The notes beneath the pieces were generated by a model. The model was given only the letters and a program-made list of their open reading frames with translations. It did no database searches and was not told the DNA's origin. From NCBI RefSeq assembly GCF_024166365.1, contig NC_064834.1:52804001-52868000 (forward strand): a DNA stretch of 64,000 bases, read 5' to 3'. This document shows positions 24,285 through 36,520 of the stretch, piece after piece (position 1 is the stretch's first letter; each line of letters begins with the position of its first letter). Both the position numbers and the translations under genes were made by a program. The stretch comes from Elephas maximus indicus. Its lineage: Eukaryota > Chordata > Mammalia > Proboscidea > Elephantidae.

Positions 24285-24974
24285 AAATTTCTTATAGGAG
24301 CTTACTCTATAGCTTAAATAAACCCCTCCTCATCTATCCTACTTCACTTTTCACCTGGCTGAATCTTAGTCATCCTTTAGATTTTCCTGACTTCTAGGTA
24401 AGTATGATCCCCTTATAACAGCCCTCTCCAGCACCCTGGCCTTCCCGTTTCATAGCACATTCATCACCTACTAAAATTTTTTCCATGTCTGTCTTCCTCA
24501 CTAGACTAGTTAAGGATCTTTACTCTCTTATTCTTGCTGTATTCCCACTTCATAACTGAAACATAGCCATTGACTGAATGAATCTTCTCCAAGGAAGCCA
24601 CAGAGTGGAGAAATTTGGGTGGCTTTTGCTGAGAGTGACCTGTGGAACAGCTCTGAATCCCCTGGGTAGGACCTGTCTTGTCAGCATTTGCAGCCCAGAC
24701 ATTGTCCTCATCGTCCTCTCTCATTCCAAAGCTTTGAACTACTTTCTAAATATTAGGTGCCTTGTAGTCAGTTATTTATTGTATATTAAGAGGGGATTAA
24801 TTTTTTTTTTTTAAGAGGGGATAGACGTGTGTGCTCCAGACATCAACGCTACCAGACCCCACCAGCTAGAACACACCATTGAGTGTACCCAGCCCATGCT
24901 CTCTTCTCTGAGAGCCACCTACCAAAACCTTCCCCTGCTGGGGTCACCACTAGCTCAGAGAACACTTATATAAG
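24285..24974. other. Gene-free stretch, nothing recognised
   Basis: No exon, RNA gene or named repeat seen. Confidence 0.4.
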
Positions 24975-25135
24975 AATTTTAGTGGCACAGTGGTTAAATG
25001 TTCAGCTGTTAACCAAAAGGTCAGCAGTTCAAATCCACCAGCCACTTCTTGGAAACCCTATAGGGTAGTTCCACTTTGTCCTACAGGGTTGCTATAAGTC
25101 AGAATCGAGTCAATGGCAATGGGTTTGGCTTTTTT
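24975..25135 (+). mobile_element. AfroSINE
   Basis: GTGGCACAGTGGTTAAATGT, GTTAACCAAAAGGTCAGCAG, TTGGAAACCCTATAGGGTAG, then AATCGAGTCAATGGCAATGG. Short form. Confidence 0.92.
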
Positions 25136-26090
25136 GTTTTCATTGTGGATATACATATTTACAATGCCTACAATAAGAGTGCAAATGTCTACAACCTTGG
25201 GGAGCTCAACCTGCATAACCATATGGGGTTGTGTGTTCTGCCAGCCTCCCCATTAGCCTTAGTAGTATCATGTTACCCTGCCCTCTTTTGGAGCCAGGCT
25301 GATTGGACCAGCAGCAGTTGCCTAACTCAAGCTGGCCAATCAGATTTGTTCTTACAGAACTTGAAGTTGGGATACAGAAGCTCTAGTTTGTCATGATTGC
25401 ACTGGGAGGAAATGCAGAGTCATGGCCAGGACAGCCATTTCCTGATTTGTGTCAGTTAGGGTCCCTTTTTGCAGGCAATAGAAACCAAGCCCAGCTAACT
25501 TAAAGTGGAATATACCGGAAGGAGTCTGGGAAAACCAGAGAACCAGAGACCAGGAAGGAGGAGAAAAGGGAACAGCCTTGTGCCAAAACAATCCGTTCAG
25601 TGCTCTGCTGCTGGGGTGAATAGCCTCTGTCCATTGCTGCCTTCCTTTTGCCTCTCCCTCTGACTCAAATTCTGGGAAGAGAGTATCTGACTAGCCAACT
25701 TCACTCAGGTGTCCAACCCTGGAGGGTACAGTGATGGTGAGAGCAAGGGTCTGCCCCTCTGGTTTTGTACAGAGAGAAAGGCACCTGGATTTACTGTCCC
25801 ATCAAGGTCACACCAAATGTGAGAAAGCTAAACCCCCCATAGGGAATAGTGCTGCTGTTAGGAAGGGGATAGAGGTGCTGAGTCCCAAAATGACAGATGT
25901 CCACTACATGGGTGCAGAAAGCAGCAGATAAAGCCAGCCCAGAGAGAGAGAATGGCATATAACTGGGAAAGCTTGTAGCCCCAGAAATACAGAGAACAAC
26001 CCCAGTTATCACTTTCAAGTTCCTGTATCTAAGCCCTTAGTAGGCCCAGCTCCATCTCTGCAACTTGAAGTCTTGACAAGACCCTGTATC
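25136..26090. other. Gene-free stretch
   Basis: The segment at 25440-25520 (GTCAGTTAGGGTCCCTTTTT, AATAGAAACCAAGCCCAGC) has the feel of an old repeat that I cannot name. No coding is seen. Confidence 0.35.
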
Positions 26091-26585
26091 TGACAGTGAG
26101 CACGTGAGCACAGTCAGCAGCTGCTCAGCCACTATCAAACAAGACCTGCTCCTCCTGTCCAGTGTCCTCAAGACCCTATGCGTTGCCTGTAACCGTTTCT
26201 GCCTTAAACCAGTCAAAGCCAGTTTGCTAGCCTCAAAAGTGTCCTAAAGTAACCTAAGTCTCATTCAGATCTAATTGATTATTTAGATCCCCGCCCCAGA
26301 TGGAGCTTATCAGCCATTTTCTGTAAATACTAAAGGAAAAAAAAAAAATGCAATTTGTCTTACTGGACCTGTGCACCATGATAACCTATGTAGTCCACGA
26401 TGTTTGTATGTACTTCCTTGTGAGGGATGGTTTAAAAGCTTCTGCCTCAAATCTGCTTGATTTGAGGTATACACCTCCTTGCTCCTTGTCTGCATGCTTG
26501 CAATAATTGTCCTTCTATTTCCTCACCTCAGTATACTTTCATTGACTCAAAGCCGAACAGGTTAGGGCCTACACTTGGGTAACAT
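26091..26585 (+). mobile_element. Probable endogenous-retrovirus-type LTR remnant
   Basis: A promoter-like GGTTTAAAAGCTTCTGCC precedes a T-rich stretch with GCTTGCAATAATTGTCC. The segment ends near TACACTTGGGTAACA, a plausible CA end. It has the order of a gamma-type LTR but no recognised family, and the left boundary is a guess. Confidence 0.35.
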
Positions 26586-26704
26586 ATCCTTCCACTTAAC
26601 ACTCTCCTTTTTGTAGAGCAAGTCTGAGTAAGTTTCTGCTCCTTGCAGCCAATGATTCTTCCTAATCGGGAACTTTGCTCCCACATGGGTGCATCTGAAA
26701 CTGT

Positions 26705-26913
26705 AAAACCAGTGCCTGTGGAGTCAGTTCTGGCTCATGACAACCCCATGTGTGTTTGAGTAGAACTGTGCTCCATAGGGTTTTTAATCGTTGATTTTTC
26801 AGAAGTAGATTGCCAGGCCTTTCTTCCGAGGTGCCTCTGGGAGAACTGGAAGCTTCAACCTTTTGTTTAGTAGCCGAGTGCCTTAACCATTTACATACTC
26901 AGAGACTCCCTCT
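26705..26913 (-). mobile_element. AfroSINE, variant with retained middle
   Basis: Antisense: GTGGAGTCAGTTCTGGCTCA, GAGTAGAACTGTGCTCCATA, then a middle segment (TTTCAGAAGTAGATTGCCAG, GGAAGCTTCAACCTTTTG) and a decayed head. It is more diverged than the other copies, so probably an older subfamily. Confidence 0.8.
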
Positions 26914-26939
26914 CAAACTATTGGAACTTTTTTTTTTTT

Positions 26940-27425
26940 TTCCAGCTGGAAGCCTTAGTTGTTTGTCCAGGCACCTTCTGCAGTGCCCGGTAACTGAACA
27001 GCACTCAGATTCTTGTCCTGTCTTATTAGCCGATTGAAATAAGACGACAATGATTGCAACGGAAACAGAAAGTGGCAAGTTTATTGTCTGCGCATACAAG
27101 GAGCGCGTGGGGTCTAGCGAGCAGTGAGGTTAAGGCCACGTGCTCGCTGACTAAGGGGGCTGGGAGCTTTTTGTTTCCAATGGCGTCAGGGGGTTGGGTT
27201 TGGTATCCGGAATCTTCTGCCTTTAGCCCTCCCATTCCTATATTTGGGGGTGGGGGGGGGGTCAGTTGAAGGATGTGATTTCAATCTGTGCATGCTTCAA
27301 GGTGTAACTAGGGCTAGTCAGTGGACAGAGCCACTACCTGCTGCGACTTTCTGCTCAAAACAAGCTTGTGGTGAGCAAGACAAAGAGAGCGGGAAAGGGG
27401 TGTTGATTGGGGTTTTCAATATGGC
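26940..27425 (-). mobile_element. Probable ERV LTR, antisense
   Basis: Read on the minus strand, a GC-rich segment leads into GCGCAGACAATAAACTTGCC, a plausible R-region poly(A) signal, followed by a short U5-like segment. No gag, pol or env sequence is attached. Family not named. Confidence 0.4.
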
Positions 27426-28770
27426 TGAGCAGCCTGTTTCAGTGCCCCCCCCCCCGCCCACCAACTTCCTGGAGGAAAGCCCTCCTCCTGCCCTTCGCGG
27501 CCTTAGGACTGGAAGCCAATACTACATTTCTAACCTGATGCTCCCTTCTCTTCTCATCCAGCTCCCTCCCAGCTGGTTTTCCTTGACTCAGAAAACGAAG
27601 TTCCACCTCAGCGGTGGGGAGTCCCTTCTACAGGGCAGGGATGGCTGTGGTGATCACCTGAGCAGAGAAGCAGTATGTTCCTCTCCCCCTCTCTGGCTTG
27701 GGCAGCCCCACGGCCTGGGCTGGCAGCTGCTGGCTCTGTAACTTCCAGCCATCTCCCCCCAGTCTTGCTGCCTTACTATTACAACCTAAATTTCAGCCCC
27801 TACCTTTTAGGAACTGTCATCATGTCTAATCCTGTCTGGAGGAGACCCTCCACCTCCCTAATGGAAGCTATTCCATTACACTGTAAAGTGCGGTTTAAGT
27901 AGCTGTAAGGGAATGTGACAGAAATTCTGTCAGAGGTGGGCTGGACTTGCCAAAACTTGGTGTAATGTAGGGACCCAGTCAACGTGTCTCCTAAGGAAAC
28001 CTGAGCTGAACTGAGGCTGGGGCAAGTCAGGATGTTCAAGGTGAGATGTGTAGGGGAGGAGCGGGCAAAACTCAGGACCCGCCTGGGTGGCAGGAGAAAG
28101 AAGGCCTCCCAGTGGGCGGGGCCAAGGACTTCCACAGTGTTGTCGACCAGAAAGGCAGACACCATCAGGACAAGCCGGCTGCTGTGGGGGCGGGGCAGGG
28201 CAGGGGTGCTGAGGTGGTTCTGGAGTAAGCCAGGTAGCGGGGAGGGGGACTGGAGGACAGGATTTCCTCCGACAAGTGTTTCAGCCTGGGGCCAGAGGTA
28301 CTAGACCCCGGAGAGGTAAGGCCCTTCCTCCACAGGTGAGAAGTTGGAGGCTCCTGGAAGAAAGCCTGAGTTTCCGGGCACCTGGACGGCCCAGGGTTGG
28401 CTCCAAGAACATCCCACAGGATGTGCTAAATCCGGTACCACAAATGGGCTCAGCCAGATTCAGGAGACCTTTCCTAGTCCCTACTCCCAGCCAGGCCCCC
28501 TCCCAGCACTTCCTGCCACATTTCCTTTGTCAAAGAGGGAAACTGATAGCAATTATCTTGCTTTGATTTGGGGATTTTCTTACGAAACCAAATATTCACT
28601 TTAATGAAATCCCTGACCAAAATTAATCCGTCAGCGCTTTTCTTTCACCCAGAGTTGCAGCCTTTCCTTCCTGTTAGAAGACAGATTTACAAAATTTGAA
28701 TTTCAAAAGAAGTGTCTGGAGCAGAGACCATTTTGTGAACCATTATCCCATGATCTCAGTAAAAGAAGAA
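27426..28770. other. Moderately GC-rich gene-free stretch
   Basis: GC is higher than in the neighbouring DNA, with some CpG at 28030-28330. CAG/GTGAG-like words exist, but no supported exon. Confidence 0.4.
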
Positions 28771-28939
28771 AACCAAAACTAAACCAAACTCAGTGCCCTT
28801 GAGCTGATTCCGACTCATAGCGACCCTATAGGACAGAGTAGAACTGCCCTATAGTTTCCAAGGAGCACCTGGTAGATTTGAACTGTCGACCTTTTGGTTA
28901 GCAGGGGTAGCTCTTAACCACTATGCCACCAGGGTTTCC
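28771..28939 (-). mobile_element. AfroSINE
   Basis: Antisense: AACCAAACTCAGTGCCCTTG, ATTCCGACTCATAGCGACCC, GAGCACCTGGTAGATTTGAA, CTATGCCACCAGGGTTTCC. Well preserved. Confidence 0.93.
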
Positions 28940-29689
28940 AAAAGAGCAGGGTTCAAGCAATCATCTTAAGATTAGCCAGTGGTTGGTCTTCTATATTTCT
29001 CCCTCCTCTTCTCTTTGTAAGCCTCATTGTACCTAGCTTTTTCCAGCCATTTGCTTTTCCTGGAATCAAGATGGTCTCCCTATATGCATATCGAATAACT
29101 GCTCAGAATAAACCTTATGTTCAAATTTCATGGAGTTTTGATTATTTTTAATATCTTGTTTAACCCAGAGACTTTCAACCTTCAGCCCCTCTCTGCCTGG
29201 CCCAGGGCGGGTCACTACAGAGTCCTGGCTGAGGCCTGTTGCCTTCCCTGAGCCACTGATATCTTCCACACCTCACACACTGCGGGAGTCCGAAGTCCTC
29301 CATCTCAGGGTGAGCTCAGAACCTGCAGAGCCTGTGCCAGCCCCGCCCAAGCCACCCTCAGCCCACCCTAGCAGGGCACAGTCTTTCCATCTCAGTAGGC
29401 TGAGGCACCTGAGGCTTCAATTATGAGCCACTTCAAGGCCTTTCTGGAAGCGGGTGAGAGAGAAGGTGTAAACAAGTGAATGAGTGAATCATCCCTTCCC
29501 TCTGTGCCTCCCCACACCCCCACCCCATGGCAAAAATATTCTTCCTGCCTCTGTCTCACCCACTAGCCTCTCATAGGACTAACTGCGGGCTCTTTCCTAA
29601 TGTGGACACTGCCCTGGGGTGGAGGCACCACCATCACCTACATCATTCTCCTCTTCAGCACGTCCCCAACATCGACTGAGCAATAACTA
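28940..29689. other. Gene-free stretch, nothing recognised
   Basis: No exon, RNA gene or named repeat seen. Confidence 0.4.
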
Positions 29690-29905
29690 AAGCTGGACCC
29701 TGGGCAAAGTACTTTACACAGGTTTGTTCACTTAAACTTCAAAACAACCTTGTGAAGTAGGTACGGTTATTATCTGCAGTTTACAGGTGGCGAAAGCAAG
29801 GTCTTGAGAGGTTAAGTCACATGTCCAGATTACACAGGTTGATGGTGGACCCAAGGTTCAAATTCCAGCAGTCTGACTCCAGAACCAGTGTTTTTAAGTA
29901 CCACC
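29690..29905 (-). mobile_element. MIR SINE, antisense
   Basis: AAAGTACTTTACACAGGTTT, CAAAACAACCTTGTGAAGTA, GGTTATTATCTGCAGTTTAC, GAGAGGTTAAGTCACATG, then CAGTCTGACTCCAGAACC. Nearly the whole core and flanks are present. Confidence 0.88.
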
Positions 29906-29920
29906 TATACTCTCTCCCAG

Positions 29921-30076
29921 AGCCCTGGTGACACAGTGGTTAAGAGCTATGGCTGCTAACCAAAAGATCAGCAGTTCAAATCCACCAGCCGATCCTTAGA
30001 AACCCTATTATGGCAGTTCTACTCTGTACTGTAGGATTGCAATGAGTCAGAATTGACTCAACGTCGACAGGTTTTG
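29921..30076 (+). mobile_element. AfroSINE
   Basis: AGCCCTGGTGACACAGTGG, TTAAGAGCTATGGCTGCTAA, AGTTCTACTCTGTACTGTAG, then CAGAATTGACTCAACGTCGA. Short form, inserted just beside a MIR. Confidence 0.93.
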
Positions 30077-30645
30077 TATTCTCTCCCTGTTTCCTCTTTT
30101 CCCCTTCTCGAACCGCCAACACACTCTCACTCACACACACCTGTGCGCACTGCAGTCTCAGAATTCTTTTCAAGAGCAGTTGCCCTGTAGCTTTGCCCAG
30201 CTATGCTTTCATCCAATCACAAGCTCATATGCTTCTCATTTGTATTGCAAAGCTAGCCCATCCCAGGCACATACTCTCCCTCTTCTCCAAGATCTAGAGA
30301 GGGGAGAGACTAGAAAAGAGTATCTCAACTCTGTGTGTGTGTGCGTGTTGGGAGAGGCATAGGATAATTGAGGTTCCTTCTTTGTGGGACTTTCACTCTG
30401 GATTTCAGTTTTTAGAAGGTTCGTAAGGGGACTAGGATGGAAAGGCTGGGGAGTTGGGTTGCAAAGATGAGCTTGCAGCCCATTTCAGGCCATCAACTGT
30501 AACCAGAGCCTCAGCTTCACATTTAGGGAAGGGAAGCCAGGGGTGGGTGGGGATGAGGTATGCAAAAGGAAAGATAGGTGTGGGAGAACATCTCATCACG
30601 CTTTCCAGCAGATCAGTCCTCCCAGATCTCATGGCCAGAGGGGCA
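30077..30645. other. Gene-free stretch, nothing recognised
   Basis: No exon, RNA gene or named repeat seen. Confidence 0.4.
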
Positions 30646-30800
30646 GCATGGTAGCAAAAGCACAGGCTCTGGAATCAGACAGGCTTGAATGTGAATCTCA
30701 CTGCTGTGTGGCCTTGGAAAAGTAACTTGACCTTTCTGAATCTCAGCGGTTTCAACTGTAAAATGGGATAATAAATAGCTAATTCTACATGTTGAGAAGA
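30646..30800 (+). mobile_element. MIR SINE
   Basis: CTCTGGAATCAGACAGGCTT, GTGTGGCCTTGGAAAAGTAA, then CTGTAAAATGGGATAATAAA. Clear MIR. Confidence 0.9.
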
Positions 30801-30992
30801 GTCGCCTTAATTTTGCAATGCTAAAACCACTGGGTAAGAGTACACCGGGGACACAGCTGTGTCTCTGCCACCTGCTTGCTAATAATTGAAATCTCTTCAG
30901 AAAGGCACTTCTGTCTACAGAGAGACCATGTTCAGAATGTAGGGCCATTGAGGGAACACTTAAATGAGAATGAATTTCAGTTAAGGGACAAT

Positions 30993-31201
30993 GGGTCAAC
31001 TCAGGGATGGATTACCCAACGAACAAGGTATGCAAGGGCTTACTTATGCTTATTGCCTAGTCTGTAGTGCACCGTTTCATCTGTTTTTCACCACATCAAA
31101 GATGTGGTGGAACCCATGTGAAATTGTGCACTACTGATTAGTAAGTGGACACAATTAGTCTTGTGTACCTTGCTTACTAGTTAATCCGCCCTTGGGTCAA
31201 C
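30993..31201. repeat. Large foldback element, probable MITE
   Basis: The centre is CACCACATC/AAA/GATGTGGTG (31089-31109, 9-bp perfect arms). Outer arms also pair about the same centre. TAGTGCAC near 31065 pairs with GTGCACTA near 31125, AAGGTATGCAAG near 31025 pairs with CTTGTGTACCTT near 31160, and GGGATGGATTA near 31004 pairs with TAATCCGCCC near 31182. The whole span is a diverged inverted repeat of about 200 bp, as expected of a hairpin-type DNA transposon. Family not named. Confidence 0.7.
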
Positions 31202-31549
31202 TATCCACCAGTAAGTGGTAACCCAAGGTGGTGACTTAGGGGAATTAGAGGCAGCAGGATCTTGGGTGGAAGGAGCCTAAGACAAAAGATACAGTTGAAG
31301 AATTAGCAGAATTATTGCCAAGGGCCTTCCCAATGTACTACAACAGGGCCAGGAAAAATGGAAGCCATGTGGAGGGGAAGGAGGTGGGGGAAATTTTTAA
31401 CACTTACCTATAATCACAGGTGACGCCACTTCACACAATTTAGATTTTTTTCTGTTTTAATTTAAAACATCTGACTTCTAACAAAAGCATTTCCTTCCCA
31501 GGGGATTTGTTAATTGAGAGCTAACTAAATAAACGGTTCGATTGTTATT
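31202..31549. other. Gene-free stretch, nothing recognised
   Basis: No exon, RNA gene or named repeat seen. Confidence 0.4.
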
Positions 31550-32312
31550 AATTAAAAAAAAAAAAAAAGAGCTTACTGGGGAAAAGAATATTTACAATCT
31601 CAAAATATCTCCCCACAAGTACTTATTAATTTCAAAGGGAAACATAACCTTTACAACTGATAAATCTGGCAGAAACCACTTTAACCAAGTGATCAAAGTT
31701 TGCCTGACCAATAATGGGACTAGCTGGTCTCACATGGGTCCTGATGGATACGCTGAGGAGGAGACAGCATCACTCCTATAGTTCCCTATCAAAAGTGCAT
31801 AAACTGAATCTAGTTCTGAGAAAACTATCAGACATTGTACTTTTTGAAAATGTCAATATTATGAAAGGCAAAAAAGATTGAAGAACATTTCCGGATTAAA
31901 GAAAACTACAGACACGTGGCAACCAACTGCAATGAATCAGCTCCTGGACCAGAAAAAAAAAAATTATGGACTGTATATTGAATATGGACTCTATATTAGA
32001 TAACAGTGTTCTATCAATGACACTTCCTTAATTTGATCATTGTCCTAAGGGTATGTAAGAGAATGTCCTTGGCCTTAAGAAATACACGTTGAAGTATTTA
32101 GGCATGAAGTGTCATAATGTCTGAAACTTATCCTCAAACAGTTAAAAAAATTAAAATAATTACATCTGTGTGTGTGTGTGTATGTGTGTAGAGAAAGCAA
32201 ATGTAGTAAAATGTTAGCTATCAATGTAGGTAAAGAGTATTTGGGAGTTTATTGTATTATTCTTTTAACTTTTCTATAGCTTAAGTTTTTTTCGAAATAA
32301 AAAATCTGTTAA
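31550..32312 (+). mobile_element. Mammal-wide LINE-type 3' end (probable L1M)
   Basis: ATTTCCGGATTAAAGAAAAC, AGAGAATGTCCTTGGCCTTA, AGAAATACACGTTGAAGTAT, a TG-rich run at 32166-32191, then AAAATGTTAGCTATCAATGT and a terminal AATAAAAAATC. This order matches an old L1-type 3' UTR; a related piece lies at 36140-36520. The family is from memory and not certain. Confidence 0.5.
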
Positions 32313-35300
32313 AAGGAAGTTACTGAGTTAACACAAATGATGTGTCCAGCCTGGCACTAACTTAAACCTTAATAGATGCTAGTGCACACTTTTGCACGCC
32401 AGTGGGTCCCACGGGCAGCACAATCCCAGGCTGTCCACAGAGACCTAGTGGTCAAGGTCCTTATCCCTCATCAGCCTTCACTGAGCCCCCCAGCCTTCAC
32501 CTCCCCTGTGTCCACTTCCAGAATCTTCATGGCAGAGGAAAGAAAAGGTAGAGGATGTGGGGAGGACAGTCCTTTCTCTTTCCTCATTTCCATGAACTGC
32601 ATCTTTTGAGAGTCTGGGCAGATCTGTCCACATGCATTAAGTAGTTGGTGCTGAGGGATTTTGCAAACAGAAAAGGTATTGATTGAGAAGTAGGAATACT
32701 GGCTCCCTCTCTGCCTCGTGGCAATGCTTGTCCCTCTGAGTGCTGGGAAGGTGTTCTCCCCAGACCCTCTGAGGGATCACTCAGCCCTGCTAAAAGCCAG
32801 CCTGAGTGTCAACACTCTGGCAGAGAGAAGTGCTAAGATGCATATTTGAAGAAGTCTGAACAGACTTGTTTGAGGGGCAACTGGAGTTATGAAGTAATCC
32901 CAGTGTCTCTCTGTGTCTCGGTTTTGAAGGCAGGGTTTACCTGCAGGCCTCTGACCTCTAACATCCTTCTATTATTGTTAACATTTGACAAAACTTTGCT
33001 TAAGACGTGAGGATGACAGAAGTCAACAGAGAGGCGCTTATAATTGCTATAATAAGGGCCACTCCGAAGATCCTCCATGGGACAGAAGCTAGCTTGGCCT
33101 GGGATCCTCTAGGCCTGATGCCTAGGAGGGTAACACTGTGCCTTGTGTAGACCAGTTCCTCCATAGACTGACCTCCTCTGGCCCCAGTGGCCCCTGTGAG
33201 CAAGACCTCCAGCCCCACTGGGCAGTGCCAACCCGTGAGGAGAGCTCAGAGACCTGCTTCTGGCATCCTCCCCCAGATTGGAAGTGGGGTATCAGGCAGC
33301 TGGTTCGCTGAGCCCAGACAGAATGAGTCACACAGAGACAGAAGTTTCAGGGAAAATAAGAACATACAGGAGGCCAAAGGGCTGTTGGCAGAATGATTCA
33401 GATCTGAAGAGAGAGCTCAGAGTGAGAACTGATTGGCAACACAGAAAAGGAGGATCCAGAGCCATTACTGCTCTGGGTAGATGAATTGCCTTTCTCATCT
33501 AGCTTCCCTGTTGGTTTATCTGCCATGTTCCCAGCCCCCTGAAGGAGTATTACACTGCAGACCATGACCATGTGCAGTAGACCAACACCATCCCCAACCA
33601 GCTCTTTTCTTTAAGAAACACCACTCTCCATGTGGTCATTGAGGTGCTGCCAGTCACAGTCCCCTTGCCTCCTTGGCTACAGTAACCAGCCAAGGCAAGG
33701 TTCTTAAATCAAACTCAGCTAACTCCTTATCTGGGGTTTTGTGTACAGGTAATGGAAAACAGAAGACCTTTCTTTACTCTGGGATCACTAGTTGAGGCGA
33801 TCCAAGACTAGAGTTGTCCTTCTCCTCCCTGCTCCATACACACAACATGAAGTCCAACATGAGGGTATGAGGCCAACACAGAGAGAAGAGCTGAGCCCCA
33901 GGGACATTGTTGGTATTTCTGGACCCAGTTGTTTCTGAAGCCCTCCCCATTCTGTTCATATCAGTCACATGAGTTAATCCATGTCTACTTCTAGTCCAAA
34001 ATCCCCAGGGAAAATCTCTGGCAGGCCCATCCTGGTCAGCATCCACCCCTGGTCCAATCAGCCATGTCTGGCGGAGGGGAGTCACATTGTACAAACACAT
34101 CTGCAGCCCACCTCCAGGGGAGGATCAAAGAGGAGTCTGCTGCAGCCATGTTACATCAAGCTACTTTGGTGGGTTTCTGTTTGCTGCCATTAAAAGGAGC
34201 TGACTAAAGCCTGGGGGTGCCTGTTTGCCCCTCACCTCTCCCTATTGGAAGGTGTGGCTTGAGGGTGTGTTCAGCTGGATCAAAGGGCAAGTTCCTACTA
34301 GATGGGTCCAGGAACATTCATCCACATGGATCTTATGTGAACAACTAGAATTTATAGTGATAGCAGTTCATTGTTCCTCCCTCCCCCACCACCTGCTACC
34401 ATCCTAAAGGAGAACTGGCCAGTGACGTATTCTCTGGACCCCTCATGCATCCTGTGTAAAGTGGCCAAGATTCCCACAGAATATTCCATAGAGGTCTCCT
34501 ACCTGCCACACACCTGACTGTTGATCATAACTTGCCCTTTCAGGCAGGACAAATGCCAATGTTTCACCATCTCTGGACAATACTGCAACCAAGAATTCTG
34601 GTAGTTGAACGTGATTCCCCAGATTTCACTAGGGGTGGTTGGTAGGGCTGTGGAGGGTGGAACAGGTCAGCATGAGTCTTGGGTACCTCTCCCACCACTG
34701 CACTTGGGACTCTAAAGACATCGATTCCATTCCGAAGCTGGAGTTTTCTTTCCCAAGGGTCAAGTTGGCTTGGTGGAGCCCCACAGTATGTTTAACTTCT
34801 CTTTATTTCACAGTTACTAGGCAACAGGTAGCTTGAATCCATGCTGGAGATGGAGGGCTGCCTCACGGATTACAGGTGAACTGAAGAGTCCAGGCAGGGT
34901 GGACAGCAGGATGCTTCTCATTCAATGATGCTGTTCTAAGACGAAAACAGGACTGGCTTGTATTAAAGCAGAAGCACGTAAACACTGTCTAAGCCTTCAT
35001 TGAAGGGAGCAATACAGAATTTAGAATAAAATATAAAGAAATGCAAACAGGCACATCTGGGTACCTCTTTCTCTCACATCTCTAACCTAACCCTGTCTCC
35101 TTCAATTTGAGTAGAAAACATTTTCTAAATCAACCTGAGCATATCTTGGCTTGTCCAAGGCCCAACCTTCTGTTTGTCTCCAGGCCCTGCTGGGCAGTTT
35201 CCATTTAGCTGTTAGGCTTCATGCCGGCAAGGAAACACATGACTGCATCAAGGCTCTGTTGGCAGAGGGTGTGTTCCAATAACACACCCAGTCGGTAATA

Positions 35301-35615
35301 AGAGCATCAGAGGAACGGCCCTAGTGACACGGAGAGGAATGCACCAGACGGGGAGTGGTGGGGGAGATGTTGAGGCACAAACATGCCATTAATTACGAAA
35401 ACAATGACAAACTACCAGGAAGGAAAACTGTAGGACTTGGCGGAAGAGGGAAGGAAAGGTTAAAGGTAAAGCAGGACCTCAGCCAAGTGATCAAGTTCAA
35501 TATCATCAGTGATGTTCATGTTGACCATATAACCTCCTGATATGATGTGATGAGAAGGGCACGTCTGTGGTATTCTTCCCTGAGACCTATAACCCCAGTC
35601 TAACCAAGACAGTGT
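32313..35615. other. Long gene-free stretch, nothing recognised
   Basis: 3.3 kb without a named repeat, exon or RNA gene that I can support. Composition is average and open frames are short. The absence of young repeats here is unusual for the left part of the window. Confidence 0.4.
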
Positions 35616-36135
35616 GGGGGCACTAGTGGCTCAGTGGCAGAATTCTCACCTTCTACATGGGAGACCCTAGGAAACTCTGGTAGCGTAGTGGTTAAGTGCT
35701 ATGGTGCTAACCAAAAGGTCAGCAGTTCGAATTCATCAGGCGTTCCTTGGAAACTCTATGGGGCAGTTCTACTCTGTCATATAGGGTCACTATGAGTCAG
35801 AATCAGCTCGACGGCAACAGGTTTTTTTGGGTTATGTGGGAGACCCAGGTTTGATTCCCAGCCAACGTACCTCACGTGCAGTTACCACCCAGCTGTCAGT
35901 GGAGGCTTGCATGTTGTTCTGATGCTAAACAGGTTTCAGTGGGGCTTCCAGGCTAAGAAGGACTAGGAAGAAAGGCCTGGTGATCTGCTTCTGAAAATTA
36001 GTCAATTAAAACCCTGTGGATCGCAATGGTCCAATCCTCAACCAATCACGGGGATGGTGCAGGGCCGGGAAGTGTTTTGTTCTGTTGTGCATGGGGTTGC
36101 CATGAGTCAGGGGCCAACTGGAAGGCAGCTAACAA
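35616..36135 (+). mobile_element. Second afrotherian SINE family (RTE-linked), interrupted
   Basis: The tRNA-like head (AGTGGCTCAGTGGCAGAATT) is cut by an AfroSINE at 35668-35836. It resumes with GTGGGAGACCCAGGTTTGAT, a middle like that at 21295-21587, and an RTE-type 3' tail (TTCTGTTGTGCATGGGG, ATGAGTCAGGGGCC, CTAACAACAACC). The tail equals the RTE LINE tail at the left end of 6095-7495. Confidence 0.8.
35668..35836 (+). mobile_element. AfroSINE nested in another SINE
   Basis: Complete short-form copy (GAAACTCTGGTAGCGTAGTG to CGACGGCAACAGGTTTTTTT). It is flanked by an exact 10-bp duplication TGGGAGACCC at 35658-35667 and 35837-35846, which belongs to the host SINE. Confidence 0.95.
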
Positions 36136-36139
36136 CAAC

Positions 36140-36520
36140 CACCATGAGAGAAACACCAGACAAACCCAAATTGAGGGACATTCTACAAAATACCTGACCA
36201 GTACTCCTCAAAACTGTTAAGGTGGCAAAATAAAAACAAAGAAATGTATGAGAAACTATCACAGACCAGAAGAGACAGATCAGACACAACAACTAAATGT
36301 AATGTGGTATTCTGGATGGGATCCTGAAACAGAAAAATGATGTTAATGGAAAAACCAATTAAATTAAAATGGAGAGATTAGTTAATGGTAATGCACCGAT
36401 GTTGTTTGCTTAGTTTGACAAATGAACCATGGTAATATAAGATGTTAATAACAGAGGAAACTGGGGCAGGGGATATGTAGAAACTATTCTGTAAATTTAA
36501 AACTATTCGAAAATTCCAAG
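36140..36520 (+). mobile_element. Mammal-wide LINE-type 3' end (probable L1M)
   Basis: GGACATTCTACAAAATACCT, GACCAGTACTCCTCAAAACT, CACAGACCAGAAGAGACAGA, TGATGTTAATGGAAAAACCA and AAATTTAAAACTATTCGAAA, in the order of an old L1-type 3' UTR. Confidence 0.55.
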
